DNA of 64,000 bases from Pisolithus tinctorius (taxonomy: Eukaryota; Basidiomycota; Agaricomycetes; Boletales; Pisolithaceae): contig JANFAH010000001.1 in NCBI GenBank assembly GCA_024663395.1, positions 1,178,001 through 1,242,000 of the forward strand. The letters are read 5' to 3'. The position numbers were made by a program, and so were the translations under genes. This document shows positions 1 through 12,216 of this stretch, in pieces. The notes under the pieces are model-generated. The model was not told the origin of the DNA and ran no database searches. It saw only the letters and a list, made by a program, of their open reading frames with translations. Positions within the stretch are counted from its first letter, which is position 1. Every line of letters starts with the position of its first letter.

Positions 1-1260
1 TCTAGGCCGCCCCACCTCCAAATAGGGGCTCGCGCTTGAACATCGTCCACACACGCATGTCTCTATATAGGAAGTGCAACGATACACGGCCAGAGGTACG
101 TCTCATCGCTTTTACCTCAGTGTGGATGCATACGTGACCGCTGCGTGCTCAAATTTGATCATCACCGTCCCGTGAGTTCTCATTGCTTTCCTCCCACTAT
201 GGATGATGCATTATGTGTAGTGTAGGTCTATGCCTCAAGCGCTATGGTTGCATCTCGAATGTACATCCAGTGCCAAGTGCTGAATGCCTGATGCGCAGGG
301 ATAAATTAAATCAATATGTAGGCCTATACAACAAATGCCATTTCGCCCTCTTCATGTACGTGCGCATCTGTTTAGCTCATCATTCGAGGTCGTTGATGGA
401 GATAGTTGCGAACTGATGCTGATATAGGGCATACCTCGTCCTCACCACCTCCATTTACACCATTCTTGGATTCCCACCTGCGTTGATTGTAACTGGATTC
501 ACGCTTGCCATACGTCCCTTCCCCCCACCTCCTGCCTCATACTTCCCTCCTCGTCAACACAACTATGTTCGTGTCCCTCTATCAGCTCTGGAATCCTCGC
601 TCACTTCTTCCCTTTCCCTTCATCACGACTTACGTTCTCTTCGTCGTTCTCTCCCCGGCCGCCGTTATCATGCTCACTTGGCACATGTGGGGGGTTGCCC
701 GTGGTGAAACCGTTGTTGAGGCACAAGACCATGAAGTGTATGCGAAAAGGGCTAAGGAGAGGAGCGATGTGCGTTCCGCTTCGTCACCTTGTGCATGGGC
801 CCCCACCGAGGAGGGCCGTGGCCCGAGAGCGTTTGTTTCTTTGTTTATCGTACATCGGAGTCCGGACACCGAGTTCGGAACCTAGATGGATAAGGTGAAT
901 ATTGGCACGGTGGCACATGTTCCACGTTTAGTCTCAACTCTCGAAAACGGCGTGGCACCTGACCGCTCTCTGACGCAACATTTCAATTGCATATCTGGTA
1001 CTTCCGGAGTCGCCGCCTCCGTACCAACAGACGCGAAAAATATTTGGTAATGTATTTTGAAGCCTATTAGATGGGCGAGGTTAACTTTGTTGCCATTGAA
1101 TGTGCCATTCGTTTCTGTATTTAGTTTCGACCCTCACATGACTGCTCTCCGTGACACAACAATTCGGTTGCGTATTCGGGTGCGGATGACTGTGAATGAA
1201 GGAGAACTAGTCGAACGGGATTAATCCGACTACGCTCTACCGGATGGACTGCAGCCAACG
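1..1260. other. Region without a recognised gene
   Basis: Only short open frames are seen here and none resembles a known family. The stretch at about 490-900 is pyrimidine-rich, with overlapping short frames on both strands and no intron-exon logic that I can support. I see no repeat shared with the rest of the window. Confidence 0.5.
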
Positions 1261-1268
1261 TATAAAAG
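1261..1268 (+). promoter_or_regulatory. TATA-like box
   Basis: A TATAAAAG sequence lies about 70 and 131 bases upstream of two ATG codons (1330 and 1392), followed by a CA-rich leader. This is a typical fungal TATA arrangement for the small reading frame downstream, but no transcription evidence is available. Confidence 0.35.
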
Positions 1269-1391
1269 CAGCCCTATTGTTGCTCATTTACCTTCAGTGT
1301 ACTCAACCACTGCCAAGTCAACAACCAACATGTATGAGCATCTCTCGACGAATTTTCTGTTTGGGGTCTGATAATCCTCCTCTTCCCTAGC

Positions 1392-1597
1392 ATGGCTAGT
1401 CTCTACGTTGTCCTCTTATGCTATGCCGGGAATCTCTACGTGGCTGTTTTCACTACCCAAGTCGCCAACGATGACCCCATCAAGTATCTAGAGGGACTTC
1501 CGCAGTGCTAACCGGTGATTGCTATGAACTGGGCAACGAGACTGCCGTCGAAGATTGCTTCATCAAGGTCGGTCAGTTGGGCGGAACTGTGTACTGA
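1392..1597 (+). CDS. Possible small protein gene, unrecognised, frame-broken
   Basis: A 39-codon frame starts at 1392 with a hydrophobic N-terminus (MASLYVVLLCYAG) that could be a signal peptide or membrane anchor, and stops at 1509. One base out of register, an open frame continues to a TGA at 1595 and contains paired cysteines (GDCYELGNETAVEDCF). A GT...AG pair (GTATGAGC near 1331 to CCTAG at 1390) could remove a leader intron just upstream. Either a small intron joins the two frames or a one-base frameshift has broken the gene. The TATA-like box 131 bases upstream and the compact cysteine-bearing product would suit a small secreted protein, but I recognise no family and assign no function. 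Confidence 0.25.
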
Positions 1598-1849
1598 TGT
1601 GCTCCACTTGATGGGCACACCTAAACAGAAAGTGTATGCTGACATTCTGTGATGAACCATGGGTATAGCTGATGAAGGGTTCTTTGATCAGTAGAGGCTC
1701 ATCGAAGTCACTTAGCCAACTTGGATTCCGGGAAGTATGTGTTCTCAGGCTCTGTCTTAGGGATTTTGTTTTTTTACATAAAAAAGCAAGAAGAAAGAAA
1801 GAAAAGAAACAGAATTTTGTTTCTTGATTCCATCGGACATAACCATCAG

Positions 1850-2200
1850 GCGTCAGGCCTCAGGTACGTCTTCCGCCTATGTATGTACTTGACCTCCTCA
1901 GCAGTAATTACTTCTACGGTGCAGGGCACTACTCATGAGAATTGGCCTGGAAGTCGCAGTCTTGCAGGTGTTTCGTTCAATCGCAAACACAGTGAAGTGA
2001 AGTTAAAGGATATGACGGTAACACAACATCTTGCGTTTCCGTTGTTCTTCGTGCACCCGCTATACTTACCCATTCGTATTCGTGGATGTAATGGCGGGGT
2101 GTGGGGTGGTACATCTGAGTCTATCGGGGAGGGGATGAAGATGGAGACACGACTGTGAGCCCGTCAGAGAATGAAATTGCCTTGCCAAGGTTAAATCGGA
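1850..2200. repeat. Dispersed repeat X, copy 1
   Basis: This stretch shares the core 'ggatatgacgg' and its surroundings (a 'gcactactcatgagaattggcctggaag' type lead and an 'ttcttcgtgcacc...cttaccca' tail) with 6840-7000/14353-14480, 41640-41900, 46930-47180 and 55690-55840. The copies differ by many substitutions. No coding function is evident. This copy matches the insertion site of the 7005-14348 transposon in its unoccupied form. Confidence 0.6.
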
Positions 2201-2821
2201 TCCTATTTACCTACTGCGAGCTTATGTTTGCAGTCTTAGAGTACTTGGTCTGCTGCAGACCAAGCAGGGACAACCCTACATATTGATCCCTGCCTTTCTT
2301 TCGCAACCCTTCAATTGGCTAAGTCCTGTGATAACGAATATAAACAGAAGTTCCTGTGGATCCGCCCCGTGCAATCAAATGCGTAAAACCCGACGATACC
2401 TCCGTCACCAGTGGGTCTGGCGAAGGCAGAGGGTCCGCGCAGGTAGAGCTTTGGGACGTCGAAGGGTCGTGCAGGGGGTACATGTGAAGTCGGGACTCGA
2501 ATCAGCAAAGAGAATGGAGGATGGAATTTGTAGACTTCTCGAACCAGCGGGATGTAGATGGGATGCTTCGTTTCATCCCAAATCATCCCTTGTCCGACTC
2601 GGGCGCAACTTGCAAGTAGCCTGGGACAATGAAGAGCGCTACCAGTGGGGCATGAACTGAACGTTTATTCCTAGAGGGCCCTGGCGAAAACAATGGCACT
2701 AGGCATCAATTTCATGAAGCCATGGGACTGAAAGCCATGGCTATTAAGAGCGGGAATATCATTCAAGCGGTATCAGAAAAGGGAATGACGAGCCCATAGG
2801 AAGAACAGAATATCCGACACG

Positions 2822-4130
2822 TCAAGCATCATTCCACAGACCTGGTTTAGCAAGTGTTTCAAGGGATACAGCCCCGGCATCACTGCCCTCTCTTCCCGCC
2901 ACTTGCTTTGGAAACGTGCCGAAATCACCTAGTTTTGTTTCCGTAGTCTCAATTACAGCACCATCGCTGTGAGGGTATCGCACTGTGTCCCTTTCCAAAT
3001 CGACAGTGATTATGGATGTGAGCTCTGGTGGAGTAGGGGTCGTAGTTTCTTCAGGGCTGATGCGGAGAAAAAAAGCGACAAGCACGCTGAAGTTTGCCAC
3101 AATCAAACTAATTGATGACTGGTGAAACAAACGATTGAGTCTGCACTGTACCGGAGTGGCTAACAGAGCTCAGAATCATACCTCAACTATAGCAGTCAAG
3201 CCTTCTTTCAATCCACCATCAGAAAGTACATAGTATGCGTGGGTAAGGCTGACGACAGTGGTTATACCAGACGTCGAAAAAACAGACATAAGTCGGATCT
3301 TTTGAGCCTTGTTGAGTCTGATTTTGTAAATCAGATGGAATGGTGCTAGTATTAAAACCGTGTCGCCGAGCACGTCGGCTGGATGGAGCAAGTTAAGCAG
3401 ACCATTCCGTTCGTGCTCTACACAGCGGGCTCACTGATTATTTGCGTAATGGCAGGGTTCCTACCTAGATCGCACTGAGGGCGTGGTTGCATTTTCCAAC
3501 TACTTTGGGCTGCACAAGTCCAAAAGATTTGGGCGCCAAGGATCATCCATGCAACCATAAATGCAATGGCGGTGCATACCAGCCATCTCCTTAGTGGGCC
3601 AGGGAAAGTCATTCGCACGACCGTGAATAACATCGAGATCCTGGACGACCTAAAAACATTCTGAGATTGCCCGTGACCGGAGATACAAGATCGTTATCTC
3701 ACCAAACAACTGCATAGAAGATCTGTGAGACTCTAAAATATTTTTGAGCATGCTACAACGCTTGTTTATTAAAAGAATGCACGTATAATACAATATCACT
3801 CTTGTATCTTGAGGAAATCGAGCTAGCGTTGTACAGAGTTAGTCAACTAGGTGGGCTCTGGCACAAAACACGTCGTCCTCACCGTAGTCATACAAATACA
3901 GCCAATCTACCACCAAATGACTGATATTAAATCCCATGGCAAGCACTGCCCATGCGTCGTCTAGCCAGAGACGGCCTTGCCTCACCCGCATGGACAAACG
4001 GAATGAAGTAGCCACTGTCGCAGTGATGGACAAGACCGTACCGACAACTTCAGGTTCGTCAGTGACATCCTAAATAGTTCTCAATTTTGCTACCTTCGAT
4101 TTGTAGAATTGTTAGTTCAGAAGACGACAT
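2822..4130 (-). pseudogene. Fungal rhodopsin-like (PTH11-type) integral membrane protein, copy L1, probably damaged
   Basis: This is a multi-exon gene for a seven-helix membrane protein of the fungal rhodopsin-domain type. Reading from 4130, the exons encode a short N-terminus, then a helix-rich exon with the hallmark RLWLDDAWAVLAM (about 3839-4033), a 20-base micro-exon IFYAVVW (about 3690), SSRISMLFTVVRMTFP onward (about 3447-3650), TDVLGDTVLILAPFHLIYK (about 3190-3376), and SSISLIVANFSVLVAF to the end at 2822. Apparent stops near 3175 lie inside a GTATGA...CACCAG intron and are not lesions. The exon at 3839 however runs into TAA four bases before the donor used by its paralog at 15231-16561, so this copy is probably broken or spliced differently. 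Ligand and function are unknown; related fungal proteins are thought to be surface receptors. Confidence 0.5.
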
Positions 4131-6420
4131 GTCGACTTGGGAAGCGGGGGGAGGCTGAGAATACCATATATCTTTATTTCTGATGCTTTTCTTTGTACCA
4201 AGGATCACTTAAGGTTCCAACAATGTCGGCAACCTCAACGTTGCCCATGCTGTGCGTTATTAGTCATAGTTCAACGTTCATTCCCTGTGATCAGAGTCAA
4301 TCACGAAGGAAAATTGATGCAATGGAAGTCATACTTACTTCCCGTGGCATATTTCAAGTGCCACCAGCCACCAGAGAAATTGGAAGCTCCTCAATGCATT
4401 GAGATTTCGGGTGATACTATAAGTTCAGTGTTCCGCCATTGAGGTGGTCCGAGCAGCTTGGGAGTCGATTACATAATACGCATAACGTTACTCTGAAGAC
4501 CCATCAAATATTCGAGCAGTACCCTGTGTGCCTGATTGTTGTCAACCAGCTGTGCGATGCTGGCTGGCACCCGCAACAACGCGCAGTTTCTGTATCCGTC
4601 ATAGTACGACAGCATCTTTGTCACACAGGGAGCATACCACGGGCTTGGAACGGATGAAGCTGTTGGGATTTGTTCCTTGGATCGGACGCCGAACGTATTA
4701 CAGTAAAAGGTGGTAGTGAGTGCAGCTACTCCCAAATCAACGGCAAATTCTTATCCAAACCTCCAAGTACACAAAATCACTGCTAGACAATCGTCGGACT
4801 CACCATCCGCAGCTCTTAAACAGTGCGTTTGAAGCGTTGGCGGAACTCGTGCTAGTGCATTGAGTACTCATGTGGGAAGTATGATTTTTTTTAGTGCGTA
4901 CATTTAACACGACTGGCCTCGTGTCCTTACAGGCTATTACATACGTACCTACCACCGCAGCCGATGCACGGACAATGGGTTGACGTGCACAGCGCTCGCA
5001 TACGGCCATGTAGGTGGTGAGCATATATTTTCTCGCATGCTGCGTTCCTTGATGGCCCCTTGTTCGTACCCAGTACTTCCGCCATTTCCAGTTACCACGA
5101 CACAGGTATTGCCAGCAAATACTGATAGGACACATAAGATATGGCCCGAATTCTTTCTCAGGCGACGCCATTATTGAATGTTGGTCCAAGGAGTGCACAG
5201 TAGCCACTATGCTCCTTCTGTGGCTGCCCTTTACCTGCCGCAGGTGCACCCCCTCCACAGCTGTACGCACACACCACTTATATCTTGTCCATCCGACCAA
5301 ATTCGGATCACATCAATACTGTTGTTCAGACCGTCTATTCGACTATCACCTCGCACACACAATATGCCATCAAGTTCCTCCGGCCGAAGTACGTCTCACC
5401 GTGACAATACTAGAGCTATATAATGGATATTCGTTCGCAGGTGCATCGGGACCTTAGCGTATTCTTCGTTTGCACAGGATCCTGCCACGGACCTCAAAGA
5501 GTACGTTGCCCCGGCCGAGCAACAACTATTGGAGAAGTTGTATTTCGCACAGCTGAACATTGAAGATACTTGGAACTAACGCATCCTCCTGACACCCGGC
5601 GCAGCTGACTTCCCAGTTGGTCAAAATCCAGGTTGTGCGACACATACGCATTACACATATCCAAGCTGTCCAGCATGGTGGCATCTAATTAATGGGCCCA
5701 AGATCCAACACGTTCCGTGTTCCTCTCAAATCGCTTTAACATATCTATGGAGTAAGCGACACCAAGTGGCGACTTCGATCGAAATGGTTCCTCCAGCAAC
5801 GGCTGTAACAAGGCAAGTTTATCGAGGTGGGTGGTATAAGAGGCATGGTCAGTCTCCCCATGTACATAGCCGATGGAATGCAGGCTACACGTGCTAACAT
5901 GCATTGAAATCCAAATGATCATGCACCAAGTCTCGTCTTTGCGGGTCGAAGTGAGCGTCCAAAGGTGGTGGCTGACCCCGAAGGCACCTCCGACCTCTGC
6001 CCAGCCGCCCATATAAACTCTGCACGCCAGTAGTCCACTCTGCCCGCCCACCTTCCTCTTCATCATTATCGACATACTATGCACGTACACACCCTCCGAC
6101 CCTACTCAACATCACGATTGATGGGCGACGTCGAATACCGATTCTTCATGTGCGAATAACGACAACGAACCTCATGTACTCGCCGCAGAACGCGCTGGCC
6201 CTTTCGAACAGGAGAAGCACAGCAGACGGGGGGTTGTGCGGAACAATCCTTGGTCTAGTTGAGACTCGTCGGATGGTTACACAGACGTGCTCTGCTGATC
6301 ATCAGAATCTGCGACTTGAGTAGCTATCGCAGCACGGCATTTCAATACCTCATGGGATATGTAGGAATGTCAGCGATTTCATCGATGCTGTTCCACAACC
6401 GAAAGAGTACGTACGTTGGG
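4131..6420. other. Duplicated spacer without a recognised gene
   Basis: Segments of this stretch are diverged copies of sequence at 16600-18400. An example is 4610-4700 against 17050-17160, both carrying a 'cataccatggg/cataccacggg...gaatgaggctgttgg' type core. The part at 5230-5400 is a copy of spacer repeat S, and 5990-6110 contains a TATA-like 'ccatataaactctgcacgcc' start of spacer repeat T. The short open frames on either strand have no coding signature that I can defend. Confidence 0.5.
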
Positions 6421-6469
6421 CCCAAGTTGCGCTAGTTTATCGTTCTCTCTTGGGATGACATCTCACCTC

Positions 6470-7000
6470 TATGATATGCCACGCACCAACACCTTGCTTT
6501 GATTATCTATCGTTTCTAATTGATGCGATGTATCCGCTTTTGGCTTGGTATCGTTGGCGAAGACAACACTAAGTCGGCCTCTCGCTCGACACCCAGCAGC
6601 AAAGTGAATTGTGAAACGCTCCATCCTCTTCTCGCAAAGCATATGGACAACCATTTGAAATCGCTGCAGCTTACTCTTTGTCCATCGTGGCTTTTTCCAC
6701 TGTTTCTCTCATCATCTAGTCAGTTGATAGGGTACAAATTCATTATCTTCCACTGCGCACGCGATCGCATCGAGGCATGGATTACTTACGGAGCTTGTAG
6801 GACACCAGAAGAGTGTTTGCAGATGCTACGTAGTTGGATGAGTCGGGAGCTAATATCCATGACTATGGCGCAGGCCACTACTCACGGAGAATCGGCCTGG
6901 AAGCCATCATCTTGACAGTGCTTCATTCGAGCGCGAACACGGCGGGGTTAAAGGATATGACGGTAGCACGACATTCTGTGATTCCACCATTCTTTATGTA
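6470..7000. repeat. Dispersed repeat X, copy 2, left part
   Basis: This is homologous to 41150-41900, 46530-47180 and 55200-55840. It is interrupted after the CCTG at 7001-7004 by the transposon 7005-14348 and resumes at 14353. Confidence 0.6.
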
Positions 7001-7004
7001 CCTG
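7001..7004. repeat. Target site duplication CCTG (left)
   Basis: CCTG precedes the left terminal inverted repeat and recurs directly after the right one at 14349-14352. The unoccupied paralogous site near 41812 reads GCACCTGTTGTTACTTACCC, a single CCTG in matching flanks. Confidence 0.7.
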
Positions 7005-7032
7005 TTATGGAAAGCCAGACGGTCACGCTCAG
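7005..7032 (+). repeat. Left terminal inverted repeat
   Basis: The 28 bases begin TTATGGAAAGCC and end GGTCACGCTCAG. They match the right end with one difference (A against G at position 13). Confidence 0.85.
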
Positions 7033-7190
7033 GTACATAGTACGAGATGTGCCGTACACCTACTGTATTTGGTAGTCGGCCACCTTGGGACCCGGGACAG
7101 CCCCAGAAAAATACACGCGGGTGTTTATAGGTATTTATGCAGACTCTGCCAAGGTTGAGTCCAAGTAATGACATTCTAGTTACCGTAGTA

Positions 7191-8399
7191 CTACATATGT
7201 ATCAAGTACCACAGGTACTCGCCTTCTACTAATACCATGCCTTGCTGTGAGAGTGTCAGTGCAAAAGTGTGCTCGGAATCGCTGCTATTCAGGGCATCAA
7301 TGATCATATCAATAGCAGAATGCGTATATCCATGCACTGCAAGGTATCGGGTGGCATGGGCACCGAGCGTGTGGATGCGACGGTGCATCTGTGCGGGTGG
7401 AATGGAGTAGAAATACTGAGTTTGTGCGATGCCACACAGAGTCCGTGTGTGAGAATAGATGATTGGGGAGTGCATGTCTTGATCCCAGCCCACAATCTGC
7501 TGAGTTGTTGTCGAGCTGGCTATTTAAAGTGTTAATAACAATGTAGGTAGCTGGAGTAATGTCATACATACCAGGCATGGAGGCAGGCAACGGTGTTGCG
7601 CTCAATTGTGATGCTTGCACAGCAGGCCTTGATGTCACAGTACGCGGTGCTGTCGAGCTGGCTATTTAAAGTGTTAATAACAATGTAGGTAGCTGGAGTA
7701 ATGTCATACGTACCAGACACAGAGGCAGGCAACAGTGTTGCACTCAGTTGTGATGCTTGCACAGCAGGCCTCGATGTCATAGTACATGGCTCAGGCTTCG
7801 GTGGGCCTGGCGGCTGCCTCGGCGCTGGTGGGTGGCTTGGATTGGGCTGTGCACTGGGACTATCATGAAGCTGGACGCTTGCCAATCTGTCCATGAGACT
7901 CCCAACGCTCATAGTATTACTAGAGCAGCCTGTGAGCAATGATTAGTTGATTCATGATAGTAGAACAGTTCTAGACAAATGTTGCTTGCCAGGTAGTGAC
8001 GGCAGAGGGCTGCGACTCGCACTTGTAGCTAACATTGCTGGCATGCGATCATCGATACCTTTGACTATCAAATAAGCCAAAGCTTCCCAGAACGTGTGTG
8101 ACTCTCTCCATTTGGGATAAGCAAACAATTGTTCTGAGGTCGTCACACTATCTCTAGGATGCTAGAACTTGAGACAACCACTACACAAACATAAGTCATG
8201 CCAATAACCTTGTGCGATGAATACCAGCGGGTGCACCCACAACTATGGCATAAAATGAACCATCGGGAAGTAGGTTTCGTATGGCAGTCGAGTTGCCGAA
8301 TGCTTCAAGCAATTGTGTAGGGCTTGGGTTTGACTGTGTCGCAGTTACGGTGTCTAACACATGCTGCAATGTTGATTGGACATGCTTGGCCTCATTCAT
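7191..8399 (-). CDS. Protein with RNase H1 N-terminal-like (viroplasmin-type) domain, transposon-borne
   Basis: Five exons (8209-8399, 7990-8153, 7714-7929, 7572-7661, 7191-7519) join in frame to about 329 residues. Around residues 48-100 the sequence FYAIVVGAPAGIHRTRDS...YPKWRESHTFWEALAYLI matches the pattern of the small RNase H1 N-terminal/caulimovirus viroplasmin-like domain, which binds RNA-DNA hybrids or double-stranded RNA. An intron cuts this domain between GIHRT and RDS. A proline-rich linker follows (about 130-160). The unfamiliar C-terminal domain (from about 220) begins near VGWDQDMHSPIIYS. No RNase H catalytic core is visible. The second donor is GC (CTG/GCAAGC). Exon 4 is a tandem duplicate of the end of exon 3, carrying SRPAVQASQLSA twice. 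The gene lies just inside the left end of the transposon, downstream of the kinase gene; its role there is unknown. Confidence 0.55.
7511..7790 (-). repeat. 141 bp tandem duplication of an exon plus intron
   Basis: Two copies, 7511-7651 and 7652-about 7790, each hold the acceptor-proximal intron sequence and the exon coding SRPAVQASQLSA. The few differences are spread over both parts. The duplication keeps frame and splice sites, so it adds a repeated peptide to the protein. Confidence 0.8.
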
Positions 8400-8678
8400 C
8401 GAGAAACACTGTACAGCTATTGGTAGGGGGGGTGCAGATCACCCACATGGAATGTAGGGGCTAGAAGTTTAATAAGTGTAGAGTAGCATGTATATATATC
8501 TTCATGTGATGCACCAACTTCGGTGTATGCCCGGGTTTCTACCACCAACCACAACCCAGCAGGGTTCCATAAAGTGAGGGCTCGGGATAGGATATGGGAA
8601 CCAATGTCATTGAAATCTACTAGTTTATAGCCTACACGATCCAGTCGTTACATGCAATGGAAAAGGAAAAGGCACTAC

Positions 8679-11600
8679 CTAGTCATCGTCGCCTTGAGTC
8701 TCCAAAGTGGCACCGGGCACCTTCTCTCGAGAACCAGTGGTGTTGATCCTGAACGGCTGCAACTGAAACCCACGCCACTGGCAAAATGAGTTACACATGT
8801 GTTCTGTCTCAAAATGTTCCACTCCAATCTCCAAGTTTCCCTCGCCAAATAAGTCTCTACCCTTTCCCACAGAGCTAGGCAACAGTTAGACACATTGAGG
8901 TAACAATACAGATGTGCAATGCATGGATGTGTTAAGATCTGAGGGTCAGTGAGCAGTGTTTGACTCCCTGCGTAATAGAATTAATATCAAAGCCATGCCA
9001 CATGTCACAAATGAATGCATACCTTGATAGTCAGCTATGTAAACAAGCCCCTTTGTCTTGATGTATTGCACATGTTGAGTAAAGCAGAGAAACTCCGCGA
9101 TATCATACCCTTCCTCATCCGGATCGAGAAGTGGAACGCAATCGCAATTATGAACGAATTTTGTGAAGTCACCGTTGCATTCAATTTTCTCCTCCAAAAG
9201 GTAAGCACCGGTCATTCGGGTCGAGCTTCTTGATAAGCTTGCCGAAATGCTTGTGGACTCCGGAGCCTGGGTATACGCAAGGGCAAGTCCAGCATCCACA
9301 AAACGGAGGCGAGGGATCGGAAATGGTGGTGGAGTTGGGGAAGCTGCAATAGCATGGTCGATGAATTCGTAGGTCATCTTCATGAGTGATTGGGACCAGT
9401 AGAGAACATTGGCTTCCCGAAAAAGCTTCTCGAGTTCCTGCTGAAGGACGTAGCGGCCAATTTGGATTGTGGACTTGTCCTTCAGGTTGCCATCACCAGT
9501 ACTGTGGTAAGGTCGCTTCATGACGACATCGTGACGAGGGAGTGATCCAAGGCCAGTGGGTGCTGGTGGGGTAAGAATGAGCTGCACTGCATAAGCCGTC
9601 TTAAACGCACCAACTCCCAGGAGAGATTCCATCGAAGTATCGAATATCAGTTGGCCAGGATGCGATGTGCGTGGGTTGATTTGGAATGAATGCTTGTTGG
9701 AATTCTCTAAGATATCCTCCAAAGGCAGTGTAGGTATTGGATAAAAAACAATGGATTCGAGTTTCATTTTCAGGACTGTGACCAATCGTTAATTACATGC
9801 AGAAGTGGCAGGCCACAAAGACAGCACATACCTTTCTTGACATCCACGTCTGCAGCACCACCACATGCAAGCGCTTCAATCACTTTGTTGTGATCGGGGG
9901 AGGGTACCGGGGGGTGTACAACCTTCTTCCTAGGAGGGGATATGGTAATAACACTTGACACACTAATGGATGCTTGGTAGTTGCGCTTGCTTGGGGTGCA
10001 TTGGTTGGTCGTTGTCGGGGAAGGTGATGGCTGATGACGAATGAGACAAAGTACTTCAAAAAATGGTGATCACATACATTATCACGTTTTTCACTGTCAA
10101 CAAACAACTGGTTACCACTAGACGCCTGTGACTGAGACTGTGCAGGAAAGATTAGTCAGCCACTAGGTATCATCAAGGTAAAGATGACAGCGACTTACTT
10201 TGGCCTCAGCGATGTGGACATCATGAGATATGGGCTGTTCCACTACACTGCTGAATGAATCGACAAGGTGAGCCTGAGTGCTGGGCAAATCGACGACTGG
10301 TTGATGAGGCTTGGTGGCATAGTCCGTTGACACAGTCTCAATGAAGTTTTCGTAATCCTTCCATTGCACGGCAGGAACGACAACATAAAGAGAAAACTGC
10401 TTTGACTTGAAGACCAATGACTTCGCATTTTTACGAGTGCCTGGCTGAATGCATTCTCCATAGAAATACAGACAGTTGCGATCTGGATGGTCCAGCAAAT
10501 TCACCCATGACACGTCGCGGACAATGAATTCATCATATTTCCATTGGAACCCTGGACAGAACGCATGAATCTTGGGAACAATCATGGTAAGTGCAATGGA
10601 CACCAGCTCAGGAGCAGTGATGCGGGCATCGATATCCTTTTTTCCCTCACAAATACTCTGATGAATGTCAATGCATTAGTTCTTGCATTGTACAAAGAAG
10701 CGATAACTTACACCAAAGGGGGTGCCATGGAGGCGGCTTCTCCTAGAACCACCCTCATATAAGGCTGAGATATCTAGCGTAATTGTCTCTGCAGGTGGGG
10801 TACAGTATGCAAGGTGTGCCCATCATTCACGCTCGGATCCATAGAGCGCATGGTTGGGAGTATAGCCACATGGTACCGCCACTACATTCCAAGGAGGTTC
10901 GGAGTGCATGGGGGGCCTGGAGTCCTGAAAATTCCTCCAGGATGACGGAACGTGAACATCAGGTCCTGTTTGCTTCTGGGCCGCATTTCCCGCTGGAGGG
11001 AGAGCAATCACTTGCGGTGGGTTAATGGTAGCTTTGATCCATTAGTTCATGATGACCCTTAGTGGATCAGAAATTACACTCACCGCCACATTGTGCAGCG
11101 TTCATGGCCTGCTGTATTACTTTTGGATCAGGGAGATGGGCAGTAATGACAGGTTGGGGGTTAGAAGCCACATGGCCTTGAATGCCATCCGGTGCCATAG
11201 GCATATCTGGAAGTTCTTATCAGCATCAGGAAGTATAAATCAGGTATGGCCATACCTATGGCTTGCACGGACGCTCGCACAGTCGTGGTTGGCTTCTTGC
11301 TGTACCAATCATAGCACAACTTACATACATAATGGCCAGACTTGGATGGGTTGGCGGTAGAAACGTAGAAGTAAGGAGCCCCTTTGGGAATGAATGTGCT
11401 GCATGCTGATCGTTGACAGATCATATCGTTTTCAGCGACATCATCTGTAAACTGAGACACAAGCTCGATATTTAGTCTCGTCATAGTATCGAGAATCAAG
11501 TAGCATTTGAGGATGGTGGGGAATTGGTGTAGTACATTGATCCAAGGTCTGCTTAAATAGTGGCCAGATTGTGGAAAGTGAAGTGGTGAGTCTACAGCTG

Positions 11601-11715
11601 GTGGGTCGCACCAAAAAACGCCCCATCTCAGATCCCAGTCTATCTGTGGTGGATAGGTGCAAGTCCGCGGGCAAAACTGAATCATTGGTAGTTGGAAATC
11701 GTGTTTAGATGACAT
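8679..11715 (-). CDS. Alpha-type protein kinase (MHCK/EF2K family), transposon-borne
   Basis: Ten exons (11256-11715, 11084-11206, 10831-11010, 10712-10788, 10199-10657, 10078-10137, 9832-10030, 9023-9775, 8910-8967, 8679-8874) join in frame with GT-AG introns to 854 residues. The catalytic domain lies at about 565-835. It has the nucleotide-loop region GVGAFKTAYA, the lysine in VVMKRPY, the GAYLLEEKI segment, then FTQHVQYIKTKGLVYIADYQG, LLTDPQIL split by an intron, and the zinc-binding tail FGEGN...HMCNSFCQW. These are hallmarks of atypical alpha-kinases, which phosphorylate serine or threonine. The N-terminal 150 residues hold a cysteine cluster (MICQRSACSTF...YVCKLCYDWY) that may bind zinc. 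A basic, proline-rich linker precedes the kinase. No stop or frameshift was found, so this may be the one intact gene of the element. It diverges from the integrase gene across about 500 bases. Confidence 0.85.
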
Positions 11716-11960
11716 GACTGAAATGAGGTATCAGAGAATAACCATGGGTCATCAGGATGGTACACTACCGAGTGTCTGATGAAGGCCCGGATCACCCAAG
11801 AAAGAAAACTCGAGGTCAGTGCTGCAAAAACGAATCAATGGCAGCCGGAAATCATGTTCAAAAGACATGAACGAGGCGATGTATCAGGGGCAGTCAAAGG
11901 GGTGAACAAGATGTTAAGTTCCGAGTATCTGAAGAAGGCATCGATGAGGATACTTCAGGA
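11690..11960. repeat. Diverged tandem duplication around the kinase start
   Basis: Sequence at about 11685-11790 (TTGGAAATC.TGTTTA.ATGACATGA... GAGTGTCTGATGAAGG) recurs at about 11840-11945 (CCGGAAATCATGTTCAAAAGACATGAACGAGG... GAGTATCTGAAGAAGG). The second copy lies in the divergent promoter region and keeps a 63-codon open frame on the plus strand (11779-11970), which I do not regard as a gene. Confidence 0.5.
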
Positions 11961-12216
11961 AAGCGAATGAACATCAGTATCACCTTCAGTTACTCATCGC
12001 AAGGAGGAGCAGAAACGTTCGGAAAATGTTGTATCAAATTCTAGTTACGGGAAACCACAGCCGAGGCATGAGGCTTCAATTCAATTAGCGACCTCAAGGC
12101 TTCAAAGCTTAGGTGCAGAGGCAGACCTTGGGCATTTAACAACATACAAGAGTACGCTAGGTCATTGTGCGCCTCCCTGTGTGTTTTGCCCTTCAGCCTG
12201 AAGGCCTCAAGTCGAG

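Noticed and set aside
3160..3180. In-frame stops in the L1 membrane-protein gene
   Set aside because: They fall inside a GTATGA...CACCAG intron whose removal restores the same joint as in copy L2.
4800..5300. Minus-strand open frame of 166 codons
   Set aside because: It is low in recognisable motifs and overlaps spacer sequence whose duplicate near 17200-17900 does not keep the frame.
11779..11970. 63-codon plus-strand frame upstream of the integrase gene
   Set aside because: It is part of a diverged duplication of the kinase gene's 5' region read on the opposite strand.
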